Assembly (NCBI RefSeq): GCF_000970795.1
Contig: NZ_KQ034028.1
Span: 1,085,839-1,149,838, forward strand
DNA from: Bombilactobacillus mellifer
GTDB lineage: Bacteria; Bacillota; Bacilli; Lactobacillales; Lactobacillaceae
Length of the DNA stretch: 64,000 nucleotides
Direction: 5' to 3'
The notes beneath the pieces were generated by a model. That model was not told the DNA's origin. It saw nothing but the letters and a program-made list of their open reading frames with translations, and ran no database searches. Numbering within the stretch: position 1 is the first letter of the stretch; the number at the start of each line of letters is the position of its first letter. A program made the position numbers and the translations under genes. This document shows, one piece after another, positions 16,390-26,631 of this stretch.

Positions 16390-17727
16390 TTACCAACCAA
16401 TCTCCGCTGCATTTTCCGGTAAACTTAATTTATCGGCCGCTAAATCTTGACAAGCTTGATCGATAATTTGCAGTGCTTGATTTAATTGATCTTCCGTCAT
16501 AACTAGTGGCGGTTGGAAACGTAAAATATTGCCACGCAGGCTAATCATGATTGCTCCCAATTCATAAATTCGATAAATTAATTTGGTCGTTGCTTGCGGA
16601 TCAGGTTGCTGCGTTTGCGGATCAACAATATCAATGCCGCCATTTAAACCATACATCCGGACATCACCAATAAAGGCATACTTTTGTTGCAATTTCTGAA
16701 AACCGGCTTGAGCCTTCAATCCGAGACTGCGGGATTTCTCCACCAAGTTTTCATTTTCAATCACATCAATAGTTGCATTCGCAGCAGCCGTGGTGATTGG
16801 ATTCCCGGAAGTGGTAAACAAATTGCCAGGAGCATCCAAGGCAGCCATCACTTCTTCGCGGCCTAATACAGCACTTAAAGGCAACCCGGAAGCCAAAGAT
16901 TTGCCAATGCTCATCAAATCGGGTTCAATTTGGAAATGATCAATCGACCACCATTTCCCAGTACGGCCTAATCCTTGATTAATTTCATCTACTGCTAATA
17001 AAATACCATGCTGTTGAGCAAATTGATGAATCTTATCCAAATAGGCCTGGGGTGCTTTCACAATACCCCCATCACCTTGAATAGGTTCAATAACAATCGC
17101 CGCTACTTCTTCTGCCGGCAAATAAGTATCAAAAGGCTGTTTAAAAGCGGCAAACATGCGCTCGACAAAAGCGGTCTCGCTTTCTTGAGGTAACCGATCA
17201 TGACTATCCGGATACGGCACTTTGACAATTCCGGGTAATAAAGGTGCCATTTTGCGACTCATGTTTAAGCTCACAGAAGACAAGGACATTGAACCATAAG
17301 TAGACCCATGATAAGCTCCGGTAAAGCAAACAATATACTGACGGCCAGTATAAGCACGTGCTAACTTAATCACCGCATCATTCGCGTCCGACCCGGAGTT
17401 CCCCCATAATAACCGTACCGGGCCACTGATGGGAGCTAGATGCGTCAAACGTCCTGCTAATTGTGTTTCCGGCTCGTTCGCAAAATAAGCTGGCGTGTAC
17501 TGTATTAAACGTGCGGCTTGTTCTTGAATAGCTTGTACCACGTGTGGATGACAATGTCCCGTATTAGTTGCCGAAGCACTGGAAAGTAAATCTAAATATT
17601 GCCGTCCATTCATATCTGTTATCGTGGCTCCAGAACCACTTTGAACGACTAAATCAAAATACTTAATGCGTGAAGTTGGTGCTAGTGCAGCTTGTTCTGT
17701 CTGTAACGCTTCTTGATTTTTATCCAT
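16390..17727 (-). CDS. Isoleucine 2-epimerase homologue (class III PLP aminotransferase family)
   Basis: A 445-residue fold-type I PLP protein. Automated annotation would call it 4-aminobutyrate aminotransferase, but it follows the branched-chain amino acid 2-epimerase described from Lactobacillus buchneri closely: LLSSASATNTGH, YTPAYFANEP, GNSGSDANDAVIKLARAYTG, IEPIQGDGGIVKAP, and a C-terminal IGW. The PLP Lys is in MSIGKSLASG. The known enzyme racemises Ile to D-allo-Ile and acts on Val and Leu. It is 11 bases downstream of an amino-acid permease gene, so substrate and transport are probably linked. Specificity is inferred from remembered similarity. Confidence 0.8.
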   Translation of the reverse strand: MDKNQEALQTEQAALAPTSRIKYFDLVVQSGSGATITDMNGRQYLDLLSSASATNTGHCHPHVVQAIQEQAARLIQYTPAYFANEPETQLAGRLTHLAPISGPVRLLWGNSGSDANDAVIKLARAYTGRQYIVCFTGAYHGSTYGSMSLSSVSLNMSRKMAPLLPGIVKVPYPDSHDRLPQESETAFVERMFAAFKQPFDTYLPAEEVAAIVIEPIQGDGGIVKAPQAYLDKIHQFAQQHGILLAVDEINQGLGRTGKWWSIDHFQIEPDLMSIGKSLASGLPLSAVLGREEVMAALDAPGNLFTTSGNPITTAAANATIDVIENENLVEKSRSLGLKAQAGFQKLQQKYAFIGDVRMYGLNGGIDIVDPQTQQPDPQATTKLIYRIYELGAIMISLRGNILRFQPPLVMTEDQLNQALQIIDQACQDLAADKLSLPENAAEIGW

Positions 17728-17738
17728 AAATATTCATC

Positions 17739-19178
17739 TCAATCCTTTTTATTATCATTTAAATAAGAATGCTGCATCCCATAAGCAAAGTAGATAATCA
17801 GCCCAAATACAAACCAGCCTGCAGCGTAAATCTTGGCATCATTACTTAAACCGCCAAATACGATTAAGGCTCCTAAAAACGCTAAAGCGGGCATCACTGG
17901 GTAAAACGGCATTTTAAAATCGGGGTCTTTAATATCTTGGCCTTCACGTTTTCTTAAGCCATAAATGCCTATCGAAACAAACATAAAAGCTATTAAAGTT
18001 CCCGCAGAAATTAATTGATTTAAAAAGGCAAATGGAAATAAAGATCCGATAATTACCGCTACTATGGTAATAGCTAATAAAGCATGATTAGGTAATTTGT
18101 TTTGATTTAACTGTCCTAACCATTGCGGTAATAAACCATCACGACCAAATGAATAAATCAAACGTGATCCGGCCATCATCATTCCGATCAAGGCGGTGAA
18201 CATTCCGATACAAGCAATAGCTTGGATCACTGCCGCGATCACGCCATGGCCACTTTGGCGTAAAGCCCAACCCACTGGTTCGGCATTATTTGCGTAAACC
18301 GGATAATGAAACATTCCTACGAGTACGGCTGCCACAGCTACGAATAAAACAACCGCAATTGCTAAAGAGCCCAAAATGCCCCGAGGCATGGTTTTACTGG
18401 GATCTTTGGCTTCAGCAGAATTAGCTGCAATCGAGTCAAAACCAATGTAAGATAAAAAAATCATTGAAACACCGGCATAAATTCCCTGCCAGCCACCAAA
18501 TGCACTACCATCCGGATTTAAATGATACTTAGGGATGAATGGTACATAATTACGTGGGTGAATTGCTGTTAAACCAACAACAATAAAGAGCAAAACTGCC
18601 AAAACTTTAGCTACAACTAAAATATTTTCTACTCGCGCAGCTTCACTAACTCCCCGTGAAAGTAAAAAAGCCACCATCAAAATCACTACCAGAGAGACTA
18701 AATCAATCACACCGCCATTGGTCCCCAAAGGATTAGCTAATGATTTCGGTAAAACTAATCCCAAAGGTTCGATTAAGCCCCGAAAGTTCGCAGATAACCC
18801 TGACCCGACAAAAGCGACAGCGATGAAGTATTCCGCGAGCAAAGCCCAACCGGCAATCCAACCAAAAAATTCTCCAAAAATGACATTAATCCAGGAATAA
18901 GCAGAACCTGCAAACGGCATCGCAGAAGCCATTTCCGCATAGGCGAATGCGACCAATCCTGCCACAACAGCGGCTCCCAAAAACGACAAGACGACGGCCG
19001 GCCCAGCATGTTGTGCTGCCACCGTCCCCGGCAATGTAAAAATAGCCGTGGACACAATCGTCCCTACTCCCAAAGCAATAAAATCACGCACCCTTAATGT
19101 ACGTTCCAAGTGTCCATCTTTAATTTCATAAACACTAGGATCTTCTTTGCGAAGCATTCGTTCTGTAAAACTCGCCAT
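17739..19178 (-). CDS. APC-superfamily amino-acid permease
   Basis: A 479-residue membrane protein with about twelve helices, of the YfnA/cationic-amino-acid-transporter branch of the APC superfamily. Typical marks are the N-terminal VRDFIALGVGTIVSTAIFTLPG, the AYAEMASAMPFAGSAYSW loop, GFDSIAANSAEAKDPSKTMPRGI, and GSRLIYSFGRDGLLP. The protein imports or exchanges amino acids by proton coupling; the substrate cannot be told from sequence. It is first in a two-gene unit with the isoleucine 2-epimerase homologue, which suggests branched-chain amino acids. A hairpin AGTGAAA/TTTCACT lies in its 5' leader at about 19211-19236. Confidence 0.85.
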   Translation of the reverse strand: MASFTERMLRKEDPSVYEIKDGHLERTLRVRDFIALGVGTIVSTAIFTLPGTVAAQHAGPAVVLSFLGAAVVAGLVAFAYAEMASAMPFAGSAYSWINVIFGEFFGWIAGWALLAEYFIAVAFVGSGLSANFRGLIEPLGLVLPKSLANPLGTNGGVIDLVSLVVILMVAFLLSRGVSEAARVENILVVAKVLAVLLFIVVGLTAIHPRNYVPFIPKYHLNPDGSAFGGWQGIYAGVSMIFLSYIGFDSIAANSAEAKDPSKTMPRGILGSLAIAVVLFVAVAAVLVGMFHYPVYANNAEPVGWALRQSGHGVIAAVIQAIACIGMFTALIGMMMAGSRLIYSFGRDGLLPQWLGQLNQNKLPNHALLAITIVAVIIGSLFPFAFLNQLISAGTLIAFMFVSIGIYGLRKREGQDIKDPDFKMPFYPVMPALAFLGALIVFGGLSNDAKIYAAGWFVFGLIIYFAYGMQHSYLNDNKKD

Positions 19179-19765
19179 TGAAAAACCCTCTCATTCACTA
19201 TATATTTAACAGTGAAACTGGTGTATCCATTTCACTATTAGAAATTGGTTAGTATTTTCCAATACTTTTTCATAAAAGTCAACTGATTCCCGTTTTTTTC
19301 TTCTACCTCTGCCCAAAAAAAAGTCATTAAGTAGAAGCTGAGTTTGAATAAGCATAACTAAACAATCAGCGGCTTCCCTAGATAAAAAATTCAGTTTATT
19401 GCAAGGGTTCATGCGACAAAAAAGCCTTTCAATCATTCTTCACCACAAGTTCTATCGCTGAAATGGAATTCCCAAATTATGTTTTTTTCAATCAGTTTGT
19501 TTAAATTAAATCGACAAAAGTTGATCAACAACAAATCAACTGTATTCAAGCATTATCAGGGAAAACTATTTTTTAGCTTTTGGCTGCTTGGATTCAGTTA
19601 TCTTGCTGTCAACTATCAGAGTTAGGCTTCTGCAATTTTGTGGAATTATTTACGTTTGTCAATTTGAATATTGAGAACTGGCTACGGACTTTGAAGGCTA
19701 TCTCGCACTGAAGGTTGAACTACTTGTCATTTCCTTGTTGTCCTTCTATTATTGAAAAGTAAACG
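19179..19765. other. Intergenic region without a convincing gene
   Basis: About 590 bases between divergent genes. The minus-strand side begins with the permease leader, including a hairpin at 19211-19236. I looked for a T-box (the conserved TGGNACC motif) ahead of the permease and found none. A 76-codon minus frame at 19206-19436 has odd composition and no good ribosome site and was not called. Confidence 0.5.
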
Positions 19766-19794
19766 TTCAAAAATCTCACTTAAAAGTTTACAAT
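19766..19794 (+). promoter_or_regulatory. Promoter of the GT2 glycosyltransferase gene
   Basis: TTCAAA (19766-19771), 17-base spacer, TACAAT (19789-19794), 32 bases before the start codon. Confidence 0.55.
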
Positions 19795-19826
19795 GAAATT
19801 ATTAAAGATAAGGACTAAAAGCAATT

Positions 19827-20759
19827 ATGACCGTGAAAGTAAGTATTATTGTACCTTGTTACAATGAAGAAGAAACTGTAGAACTGTTTTATCAAGCGAT
19901 TTACTCGATATTTCAAAAATTACCTCAGTATCACCCCTCTATTTTATTTATTAACGATGGTTCTACAGATCAAACATTAACTAAACTGCGCCAATTAAAT
20001 CAAAAAACCCAAGTCGAATCACATTATATTTCTTTTTCACGGCAATTTGGTAAAGAAGCTGGTATCTATGCTGGTTTACAGAATGCCGATGGTGAATTAG
20101 TCACAATTATGGATGCCGATTTGCAAGATCCACCTGAAATGCTGGTGCAAATGCTACATTTGTTAGAAACGACAGACTATGATTGTATTGGCACTATGCG
20201 CTCTGATCGCAGTGGTGAACCACCGATACGTTCTTTTTTTTCCAATTTATTTTATAAAATAATTAATAAAATTTCACAAACCCAAATTGTCCCAGGGGCC
20301 CGTGATTTTCGCCTGATGCGCCGCAATATGGTGGACGCTATTTTAGAAATGAGTGAATATAACCGATTTTCAAAGGGTATTTTTGCTTGGGTGGGCTTTA
20401 AGACCAAGTATTTACCTTACCAAAATGTAGAGCGGGTTGCAGGGCAAACGAGCTGGAATTTTTGGAGTTTATTCAAGTATTCGATGGATGGTATTACCGA
20501 TTTTTCTACAGTGCCCTTAATTATCGCCGTTTGGTTAGGGTTGTTTGTGATGATGGTCGCTTTTATTGGGCTCTTATTTATCGTTATTCGATCGTTAATG
20601 TATGGCAATCCTACTCGCGGCTGGGCTTCAACTATTTCAATAGTTTTATTTTTAGGTGGCTTACAATTGTTTTTCTTGGGAATTATTGGTAACTATATTG
20701 GTAAAATTTTTCTGGAAGTTAAACACCGCCCTTTATATATTATTCGTGAAAAAAAATGA
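19827..20759 (+). CDS. Family 2 glycosyltransferase with two C-terminal membrane helices
   Basis: A 310-residue enzyme of the GtrB/DPM1-like group (YkcC/CsbB type) that usually moves a sugar from a nucleotide donor to undecaprenyl phosphate at the inner face of the membrane. The GT-A start VSIIVPCYNEEETV, the metal-binding MDADLQDPPE and the GARDFRLM acceptor segment are visible. Two membrane helices (about residues 230-290) end the protein. The lipid-linked sugar would serve wall or teichoic acid decoration. No flippase or GtrA gene lies next to it; two GT-C-like proteins that could use such a donor lie at the far end of the window. Confidence 0.85.
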   Translation: MTVKVSIIVPCYNEEETVELFYQAIYSIFQKLPQYHPSILFINDGSTDQTLTKLRQLNQKTQVESHYISFSRQFGKEAGIYAGLQNADGELVTIMDADLQDPPEMLVQMLHLLETTDYDCIGTMRSDRSGEPPIRSFFSNLFYKIINKISQTQIVPGARDFRLMRRNMVDAILEMSEYNRFSKGIFAWVGFKTKYLPYQNVERVAGQTSWNFWSLFKYSMDGITDFSTVPLIIAVWLGLFVMMVAFIGLLFIVIRSLMYGNPTRGWASTISIVLFLGGLQLFFLGIIGNYIGKIFLEVKHRPLYIIREKK

Positions 20760-20769
20760 TTAATTATAA

Positions 20770-20803
20770 AAAAAGACAGGAAATATTAGTCCCTGTCTTT
20801 TTT
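20770..20803. terminator. Bidirectional terminator between the GT2 gene and pgi
   Basis: AAAAAGACAGG/CCTGTCTTTTT stem with T-runs on either strand, between convergent genes. Confidence 0.85.
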
Positions 20804-20891
20804 ACTGTCCTAAAATGGTTTGCCCTCTTACGAACAAAAACACAACCGCTACAGTTAAAACATATTCTTGTGTTTTGGAAGTGAGAAAAGA

Positions 20892-22232
20892 TTATAGCCG
20901 TTGGTTCAGTTCTTGACCTAATTTTTCAAATCCAGGCTTGCCTAACAAAGCAAACATATTCTTCTTGTAAGCTTCAACTCCCGGTTGATTAAAGGGATTG
21001 ACACCATTTAAGTAACCGGAAACGCCAATGGCAATTTCAAAGAAATAAATTGTATAACCCAAAGTATAAGCGTCTTGTTGCGGCAAATGTAAACTCATTA
21101 CGGGAACTCCGCCATCAGTATGTGCTAAAACTACGCCTTCATAAGCCCGTTTATTAACATAATCCATGGTTTTTCCTTCCAGATACTGCAAACCATCTAG
21201 ATTGTCGGCTTCTTGCGGAATTTCTACATCATGCCGCGGTTGATCGATCATTAAAACAGTTTCCATTAACATCCGCCGGCCTTCTTGAATGTATTGTCCC
21301 AACGAATGTAAATCCGTGGAAAAATTAGCCGACGCCGGGAAAATTCCCTTTTGATCTTTACCTTCTGACTCGCCAGCTAATTGTTTCCACCATTCACCAA
21401 AATACTGCAAATTGGGCTCGTAATTCTCTAATAATTCAATGGTATAACCCTTGCGATATAAAATGTTACGCAAAGCTGCATAGCGATAAGCATCATTTTG
21501 CTGTACATCAGCTTGAGCATAAGCACTTCGCGCATCGGCAGCGCCTTGCATTAATTGATCCACATCAATACCTGCGACTGCGATTGGTAACAAACCGACA
21601 GCGGATAAAACTGAAAAGCGCCCGCCAATATCATCCGGCACAACAAATTCTTCGTATCCTTCAGCATCAGCTTCACTTTTAAGCGCGCCTTTAGCTCGAT
21701 CGGTTGTGGCATAGATCCGTTTTTTAGCTGCTTCGGCACCATATTTTTCTACTAACTTGGCCTTCAAAACGCGGAAGGCAATCGACGGTTCAGTGGTAGT
21801 ACCCGATTTAGAAATAATATTAATACTAAAGTCCCGCTCCCCAATCACTGCTAGCAAATCTGCGAGGTAGTTTGGACTAATGGAATTGCCGCAAAAGTAA
21901 ACTTCCGGAACTTGCCGTTCATTGTGAATGTTATAAAAACTGCTACTCAAGAAATCAATGGCAGCACGTGCTCCTAAATAAGAACCACCAATGCCAATGC
22001 AAACAAACACTGCCGAATCTTGTTGAATTTTGGCAGCAGCTTGTTTAATGCGTGCAAATTCAGCCTGATCGTAATTCACAGGTAAATCTACAAAGCCTAA
22101 AAAATCATGTCCAGCACCAGTTTTTTGGCGTAATTCTTGATCAGCAGCCTGGACCATGGGTTGAATTTCAGCCAATTCATGATCATTCACAAAAGCTGTT
22201 AACTTTGATGAATCAAATTTGATATGTGCCAT
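20892..22232 (-). CDS. pgi: Glucose-6-phosphate isomerase
   Basis: A 446-residue SIS-fold isomerase interconverting glucose 6-phosphate and fructose 6-phosphate, the substrate of GlmS elsewhere in the window. It is the short Firmicutes form. Motifs are [13 protein letters not shown], the phosphate-binding [22 protein letters not shown], and the C-terminal [14 protein letters not shown] with the catalytic Lys. The start follows AGGAGG-type TTAGGAGGCAAT. A VanZ-family gene lies 49 bases upstream on the same strand. Confidence 0.97.
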   Translation of the reverse strand: MAHIKFDSSKLTAFVNDHELAEIQPMVQAADQELRQKTGAGHDFLGFVDLPVNYDQAEFARIKQAAAKIQQDSAVFVCIGIGGSYLGARAAIDFLSSSFYNIHNERQVPEVYFCGNSISPNYLADLLAVIGERDFSINIISKSGTTTEPSIAFRVLKAKLVEKYGAEAAKKRIYATTDRAKGALKSEADAEGYEEFVVPDDIGGRFSVLSAVGLLPIAVAGIDVDQLMQGAADARSAYAQADVQQNDAYRYAALRNILYRKGYTIELLENYEPNLQYFGEWWKQLAGESEGKDQKGIFPASANFSTDLHSLGQYIQEGRRMLMETVLMIDQPRHDVEIPQEADNLDGLQYLEGKTMDYVNKRAYEGVVLAHTDGGVPVMSLHLPQQDAYTLGYTIYFFEIAIGVSGYLNGVNPFNQPGVEAYKKNMFALLGKPGFEKLGQELNQRL

Positions 22233-22281
22233 AATTGCCTCCTAAAAATATACATTACCCAATGATTCTAAACCAAAAAAT

Positions 22282-22926
22282 TTAAAAATGATAGTCTCTA
22301 ATCCGCATAATGAAGCGTAAAATTACATACCCGATCATTGCTCCCAAAGTATTGAAGATTACATCGTCAATATCCGTAACCCCTGTAATGAGAAAAAATT
22401 GTAAAGTTTCAATCACAAGAGACAATAAGAGCCCACTAATAAAAGTCTGCGAAAAGTGCACCTGCTTTTTTTGAACTAGCGGAAACAAGATTCCCCAGGG
22501 AATGAACCACACTAAATTACCTATAGAATTATAAAAGAAATCTAAAAGTGACCGGCCATGCAATAATTTCACAGTTTCGATCAAAGGATTAAAATTAATC
22601 ACACTGAGTGGACGTTGCCAATGAATTTGAAAATCCCAGGGAAAATAACCTTCCCGAAAAACGGTCAAAGTGAATAATAATAATAAGTAAATCACAAAAA
22701 GGCCCAAAGTAAGTTCCCGCTTACCGGAAAAACCAATTTTGCGTAAGCGGCGCCATGTAAACCTTAGGAGTATCCAAATTAAAAAATAAAAAATGGTTTT
22801 ATCTAAACTTAAAAAAATTAACCGAATTAAAGGAAAATGATTTATTCGTCCGGCCCAAGTTGTATATACTTGCTGGTAAAGAGGATTTAAAAAGATCATA
22901 AATTTACTTTTGACTTTTCCCTTCAT
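22282..22926 (-). CDS. VanZ-family membrane protein
   Basis: A 214-residue protein with about five membrane helices and the VanZ-domain layout: an ETVKLLHG-type loop, NLVWFIPWGILFPL, then SLVIETLQFFLITGVTDIDDVIFNTLGAMIGY, which carries the conserved acidic residues. VanZ proteins give low-level teicoplanin resistance in enterococci; most chromosomal members have no known role. The start is unclear: ATG at 22926 lacks a ribosome site, while GAAGGG just inside the frame could serve ATG at 22899 only at long spacing. A second VanZ protein lies at 43683-44204. Confidence 0.8.
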   Translation of the reverse strand: MKGKVKSKFMIFLNPLYQQVYTTWAGRINHFPLIRLIFLSLDKTIFYFLIWILLRFTWRRLRKIGFSGKRELTLGLFVIYLLLLFTLTVFREGYFPWDFQIHWQRPLSVINFNPLIETVKLLHGRSLLDFFYNSIGNLVWFIPWGILFPLVQKKQVHFSQTFISGLLLSLVIETLQFFLITGVTDIDDVIFNTLGAMIGYVILRFIMRIRDYHF

Positions 22927-22986
22927 AATAAAATGGTAGAATTAAGCGTACTGGAGCTTGTAAAATTTGGAGTGAAAGATTGTAAG

Positions 22987-25122
22987 ATGTCAAAACTGAA
23001 ACGTTTTTTAAGTCAACGCCTAGGCTGGATCACTTTCTTGGTCCTTTTAATCTGGCTCAAGACCGTAATCGCCTATTATTGTGATTTTAATATGGGAGCC
23101 GTGGATCCCATGCAGCATATTTTAATGGTGCTCAATCCCCTGGCTTCCAGTTTGTTAATTTTGAGTATTGCACTCTATTTCAAAAAAACAACCTCGATGT
23201 ATTTGGTGAGTAGCGTACTGTATTTACTAGAAACCATATTGCTTTATAGTAATATCCTCTATTATCGCGAATTTAATGATTTTATCAGCATCAGCACTAT
23301 TATTGATGTAGGTAAGGTCGCTAAGGGCTTGGGCAGCAGCGCGATTGCGATGACCAGCCCTCATGATGTCATTTATTGGCTGGATCTGATCATCCTAGTG
23401 GGTTTATTCGGCTGTAAAAAAATACCCCTAGCTCAAAAACCTTTTAATCGCCTTTGGGCTCTGGGTATTACTAGTTTAGCCATTATGGGCATTGCTGCCA
23501 ATATTTTTTTGGCAGAACTTAATCGTCCCCAATTACTAGTACGTACCTTTGATCGGACTTATATTGTGAAATATTTAGGTCTGAATTCCTTTCTCGCTTA
23601 CGATGGTATCAAAACTGCTCAAAGTAATAATCTACGATCCAATGCGCAAGGCACTAATATGGATCCGGTGCTCGACTATGTTCATCAACACTATGCAGCG
23701 CCGAATCCCCAATTTTACGGCGTCGCCAAAGGCAAAAATGTAATTATCCTTCATTTAGAAAGTTTTCAACAATTTTTAATTGATAGTAAAGTCAAAGATC
23801 AAGAAGTAACTCCTTTTTTAAATAGTTTATATCATGATAGTAATACTTTAGCTTTTGAAAATTTCTTTCATGAAGTTGGCCAAGGCAAGACTAGCGATGC
23901 AGAAACAATGCTGGAAACTAGTTTATTTGGTTTACCTGAAGGTTCCTTTTTTACCAATCTAGGCACTAACAATACTTTCCAAGCCGCACCGGCCATTTTA
24001 GAACAGCAACAAGGTTATACCAGCGCCGTGTTTCATGGAAATATCGGTTCATTTTGGAGTCGTGATACTGTTTATAAAAACATGGGCTATAATTACTTTT
24101 TTGATCAAAAATATTTTCATCAAACTGCTGATAGCAATACGTACTGGGGCAGTAAAGATAAAATATTATTTGCGGAAAGTATTAAATATCTTGAACAACT
24201 GCAACAACCGTTCTATACCAAATTTTTAACAGTAACTAATCATAATCCCTATCAACTAGCGGCTAATGATTTAGATGACTTCCCCAAACCCGAGACCAAC
24301 AATACGATGGTCAACAATTATTTTAGTACGGCGCATTATTTAGATGCCGCCGTGAAAGAATTCTTTGATTATTTGAAAGCCAGTGGCTTGTACAATAATT
24401 CTATTGTGATTCTGTATGGTGATCATTTTGGTCTGAATGAAGGTGATGAAAAAGCGTTAGCGCCTTTGCTAGATCGTGATCCTAATACTTGGACCACCTT
24501 TGATCATCTCCAATTACAGCGCGTTCCCTTTATGATTCATATGCCTAATTTAAAAGGCGGCATTCAAAAACAATATGGCGGCGAAATTGACGTCTTACCT
24601 ACCATCATGCATTTATTGGGCATAAACACTAAAAACTATATTTATCTAGGAACAGATTTACTCTCACCTCAGCATGACCCTAATGTTATTTTTCGGAATC
24701 GAAATTTTATAACTCCCAAATATTCTGTTCTGAATAGTAATAATCATTTAACTATTTATCAAAACAGTACTGGCGAAGTGTTAACTAATCCTAAACCGCA
24801 AGTCCAAAAGCAGTTAACTCAAGTGGCACAGCAAAAGAATCAGGAATTAGAATTATCCGATCTGGTCAACAAAACTAATTTATTACGTTTTTATACACCA
24901 CCTCATTTTACTCCCGTCAATCCTAAAAATTATAATTACCAAAACCAATTCCAGCAGTTATTACAAATCCGGGATGAATTAGGTGGTAAATCTACTAGTC
25001 TATATTCACGCAACAACAATAAAACTACAACTAATCTTTATAAAACCACTGCCCCGGAACTGCAGGATAATGCAGACTTTATCTACGAGGTCCCAGCAGC
25101 TACAGCCGGAAATAAAAAATAA
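22987..25122 (+). CDS. ltaS: Lipoteichoic acid synthase-type sulfatase-fold protein
   Basis: A 711-residue membrane enzyme with five N-terminal helices and a large extracellular sulfatase-like domain. It polymerises glycerol phosphate from phosphatidylglycerol into lipoteichoic acid. The catalytic Thr is in GQGKTSDAETM, metal residues are in LHLESFQ, YGDHFG and the SFWSRD area. The C-terminal tail of about 110 residues is Asn/Gln/Thr-rich. An upstream in-frame ATG at 22933 has no ribosome site; ATG at 22987 behind GGAGTG was chosen. Lactobacilli may hold several paralogues (LtaS, LtaP), so the exact activity is not certain. It is divergent from the VanZ gene. Confidence 0.87.
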   Translation: MSKLKRFLSQRLGWITFLVLLIWLKTVIAYYCDFNMGAVDPMQHILMVLNPLASSLLILSIALYFKKTTSMYLVSSVLYLLETILLYSNILYYREFNDFISISTIIDVGKVAKGLGSSAIAMTSPHDVIYWLDLIILVGLFGCKKIPLAQKPFNRLWALGITSLAIMGIAANIFLAELNRPQLLVRTFDRTYIVKYLGLNSFLAYDGIKTAQSNNLRSNAQGTNMDPVLDYVHQHYAAPNPQFYGVAKGKNVIILHLESFQQFLIDSKVKDQEVTPFLNSLYHDSNTLAFENFFHEVGQGKTSDAETMLETSLFGLPEGSFFTNLGTNNTFQAAPAILEQQQGYTSAVFHGNIGSFWSRDTVYKNMGYNYFFDQKYFHQTADSNTYWGSKDKILFAESIKYLEQLQQPFYTKFLTVTNHNPYQLAANDLDDFPKPETNNTMVNNYFSTAHYLDAAVKEFFDYLKASGLYNNSIVILYGDHFGLNEGDEKALAPLLDRDPNTWTTFDHLQLQRVPFMIHMPNLKGGIQKQYGGEIDVLPTIMHLLGINTKNYIYLGTDLLSPQHDPNVIFRNRNFITPKYSVLNSNNHLTIYQNSTGEVLTNPKPQVQKQLTQVAQQKNQELELSDLVNKTNLLRFYTPPHFTPVNPKNYNYQNQFQQLLQIRDELGGKSTSLYSRNNNKTTTNLYKTTAPELQDNADFIYEVPAATAGNKK

Positions 25123-25126
25123 AAAT

Positions 25127-25165
25127 AAAAACTACTAATCTTATGACTGACGATTAGTAGTTTTT
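25127..25165. terminator. Bidirectional terminator between ltaS and the histidine kinase gene
   Basis: A 14-base perfect stem AAAAACTACTAATC/GATTAGTAGTTTTT. The stop of the kinase gene lies inside the structure. Confidence 0.9.
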
Positions 25166-26631
25166 TTAGTTAAGACAGCTTCATCAAAAAAGGTCAAAGT
25201 AAAAGTTGTTCCTTCATGGAGTTTACTTTCGACGGTAATTTGATCATGATGCTGTTCCATGAGCTGATGCACAATCGCCAAACCTAATCCCGATTCACCA
25301 TACTTCGTACTTTTGCGGGAAGGATCAGCTTTATAATAGCGTTCCCAGATATTTTGGACTTGTTCAGCCGTCATTCCTATGCCATTATCTTTAATAGCAA
25401 TTATGGTGGCTGTCTGTTGAGCATTACGCTCTCCCGTAATGGTAATTTGTCCCTGATTAGTAAATTGAATGGCATTTTGGGTGATATTGACAATAATTTG
25501 AATAAACCGATCATAATCGGCATAAATAGGCAATTCTTCAGGAGCCTTTAAAGACAGCTGATCGCCTGCATCCTGTGCTTTTTGTTGTAATTGCGTCACA
25601 ACATCAGTTAAAGGCTTATAAGCATTAAAATTGCGCTGATACAAACTGATTTGATTGGTCCGAATTTTTTCGTAATCTAAATTATCATTCACTAGCCGAA
25701 TTAACCGCTTCGTCTCATTACGCATCAATTCAATACTATGTTGACGTGACTTTTCCGGAATGGCGTCATAGGCCAAACCCTCTAATAGGCCATTAATCGT
25801 AGTCAACGGTGTTCGCATCTCATGTGACGCATTAGCCATAAATTCTTTACGCCGTTGCTCTTGACGTTCAATTTCGACTTGTGAGGCTTGCAAGGATTGC
25901 GTCATTTCGTTAAAATCTGCCGCTAAATCGTCCAACTCATCATTGCCTTCCTGATGAATTTGCACGGCAAAATTACCATTAGCTACTTGCCGTGTGGCTT
26001 GCTGTAGCCGTTCAATACGCCGAACTTGCCAATTAGCCAAAAACCAACTCATAATAATAGCGATCACTGTGGATACGAAAAAGGCCAACAGTAAATTACG
26101 CCGCATAGTATTCATATTTGTCCGGATCGTAGAAACCTCCGAACCAACATATAAAACAGCCACTAAATTATTATTATCATCAAACCAAGGCTTAATAATA
26201 TAGGTCATGGGGTGCTTTTTAAACAAATGAAATTGCTGATCTTCGCCACTATTACGTTCACGGATCACATTTCCCGCTTTTAAAGAGCGCCACAGCTTTT
26301 TTTCTAATAAAGGCTTATGATTATTAGAACGTTGTGGTACGGGATAAGATTCCTGCCCTTGATTATCAAACATCATAAAGGTGACTTTTTGATCAGCCAG
26401 AACTTGTTGTAAATCGTTAAAAGTCCCAAAGGTAATATTATTCATTTGCCCCGTTTGAGGATTACTTTTTAAGGCCATCTTTTGTAAGTTGTCAGAATAA
26501 CCTTCCAATTGTTCCCAGGTTTGTTGATACGCCATATTTTCGGAATAACGGTAGATGGCCACGGAAATAACACTTAAACAAGTAACAACCACCACCAAAA
26601 AGGCCATCATATATTGATAAATAAGTTTCAT
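25141..26631 (-). CDS. Sensor histidine kinase
   Basis: A 496-residue membrane kinase. Order: membrane helix (about 5-27), extracellular sensor of about 140 residues, second helix (about 175-195), HAMP (RRIERLQQATRQVANGNF), HisKA with phospho-acceptor His in NASHEMRTPLTT, and HATPase with N box, DNGIGMT and SGLGLAI. It shares a four-base ATGA overlap with the upstream response regulator gene. The sensor domain resembles the PhoR/YkoH type, and no stimulus can be read from sequence. It stands convergent to ltaS, which suggests, but does not show, an envelope role. Confidence 0.9.
   Translation of the reverse strand: MKLIYQYMMAFLVVVVTCLSVISVAIYRYSENMAYQQTWEQLEGYSDNLQKMALKSNPQTGQMNNITFGTFNDLQQVLADQKVTFMMFDNQGQESYPVPQRSNNHKPLLEKKLWRSLKAGNVIRERNSGEDQQFHLFKKHPMTYIIKPWFDDNNNLVAVLYVGSEVSTIRTNMNTMRRNLLLAFFVSTVIAIIMSWFLANWQVRRIERLQQATRQVANGNFAVQIHQEGNDELDDLAADFNEMTQSLQASQVEIERQEQRRKEFMANASHEMRTPLTTINGLLEGLAYDAIPEKSRQHSIELMRNETKRLIRLVNDNLDYEKIRTNQISLYQRNFNAYKPLTDVVTQLQQKAQDAGDQLSLKAPEELPIYADYDRFIQIIVNITQNAIQFTNQGQITITGERNAQQTATIIAIKDNGIGMTAEQVQNIWERYYKADPSRKSTKYGESGLGLAIVHQLMEQHHDQITVESKLHEGTTFTLTFFDEAVLTKKTTNRQS

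Noticed and set aside
16390-17727. 4-aminobutyrate aminotransferase (GabT) name
   Set aside because: Overall motifs and the IGW C-terminus agree better with the Lactobacillus branched-chain 2-epimerase; no GABA-pathway gene is nearby.
19206-19436. 76-codon minus-strand ORF upstream of the permease
   Set aside because: No good ribosome site, unusual composition, overlaps the permease leader and its hairpin; no family resemblance.
19179-19826. Possible T-box ahead of the amino-acid permease
   Set aside because: The conserved TGGNACC antiterminator bulge and AGTA-type specifier elements were not found on the minus strand.
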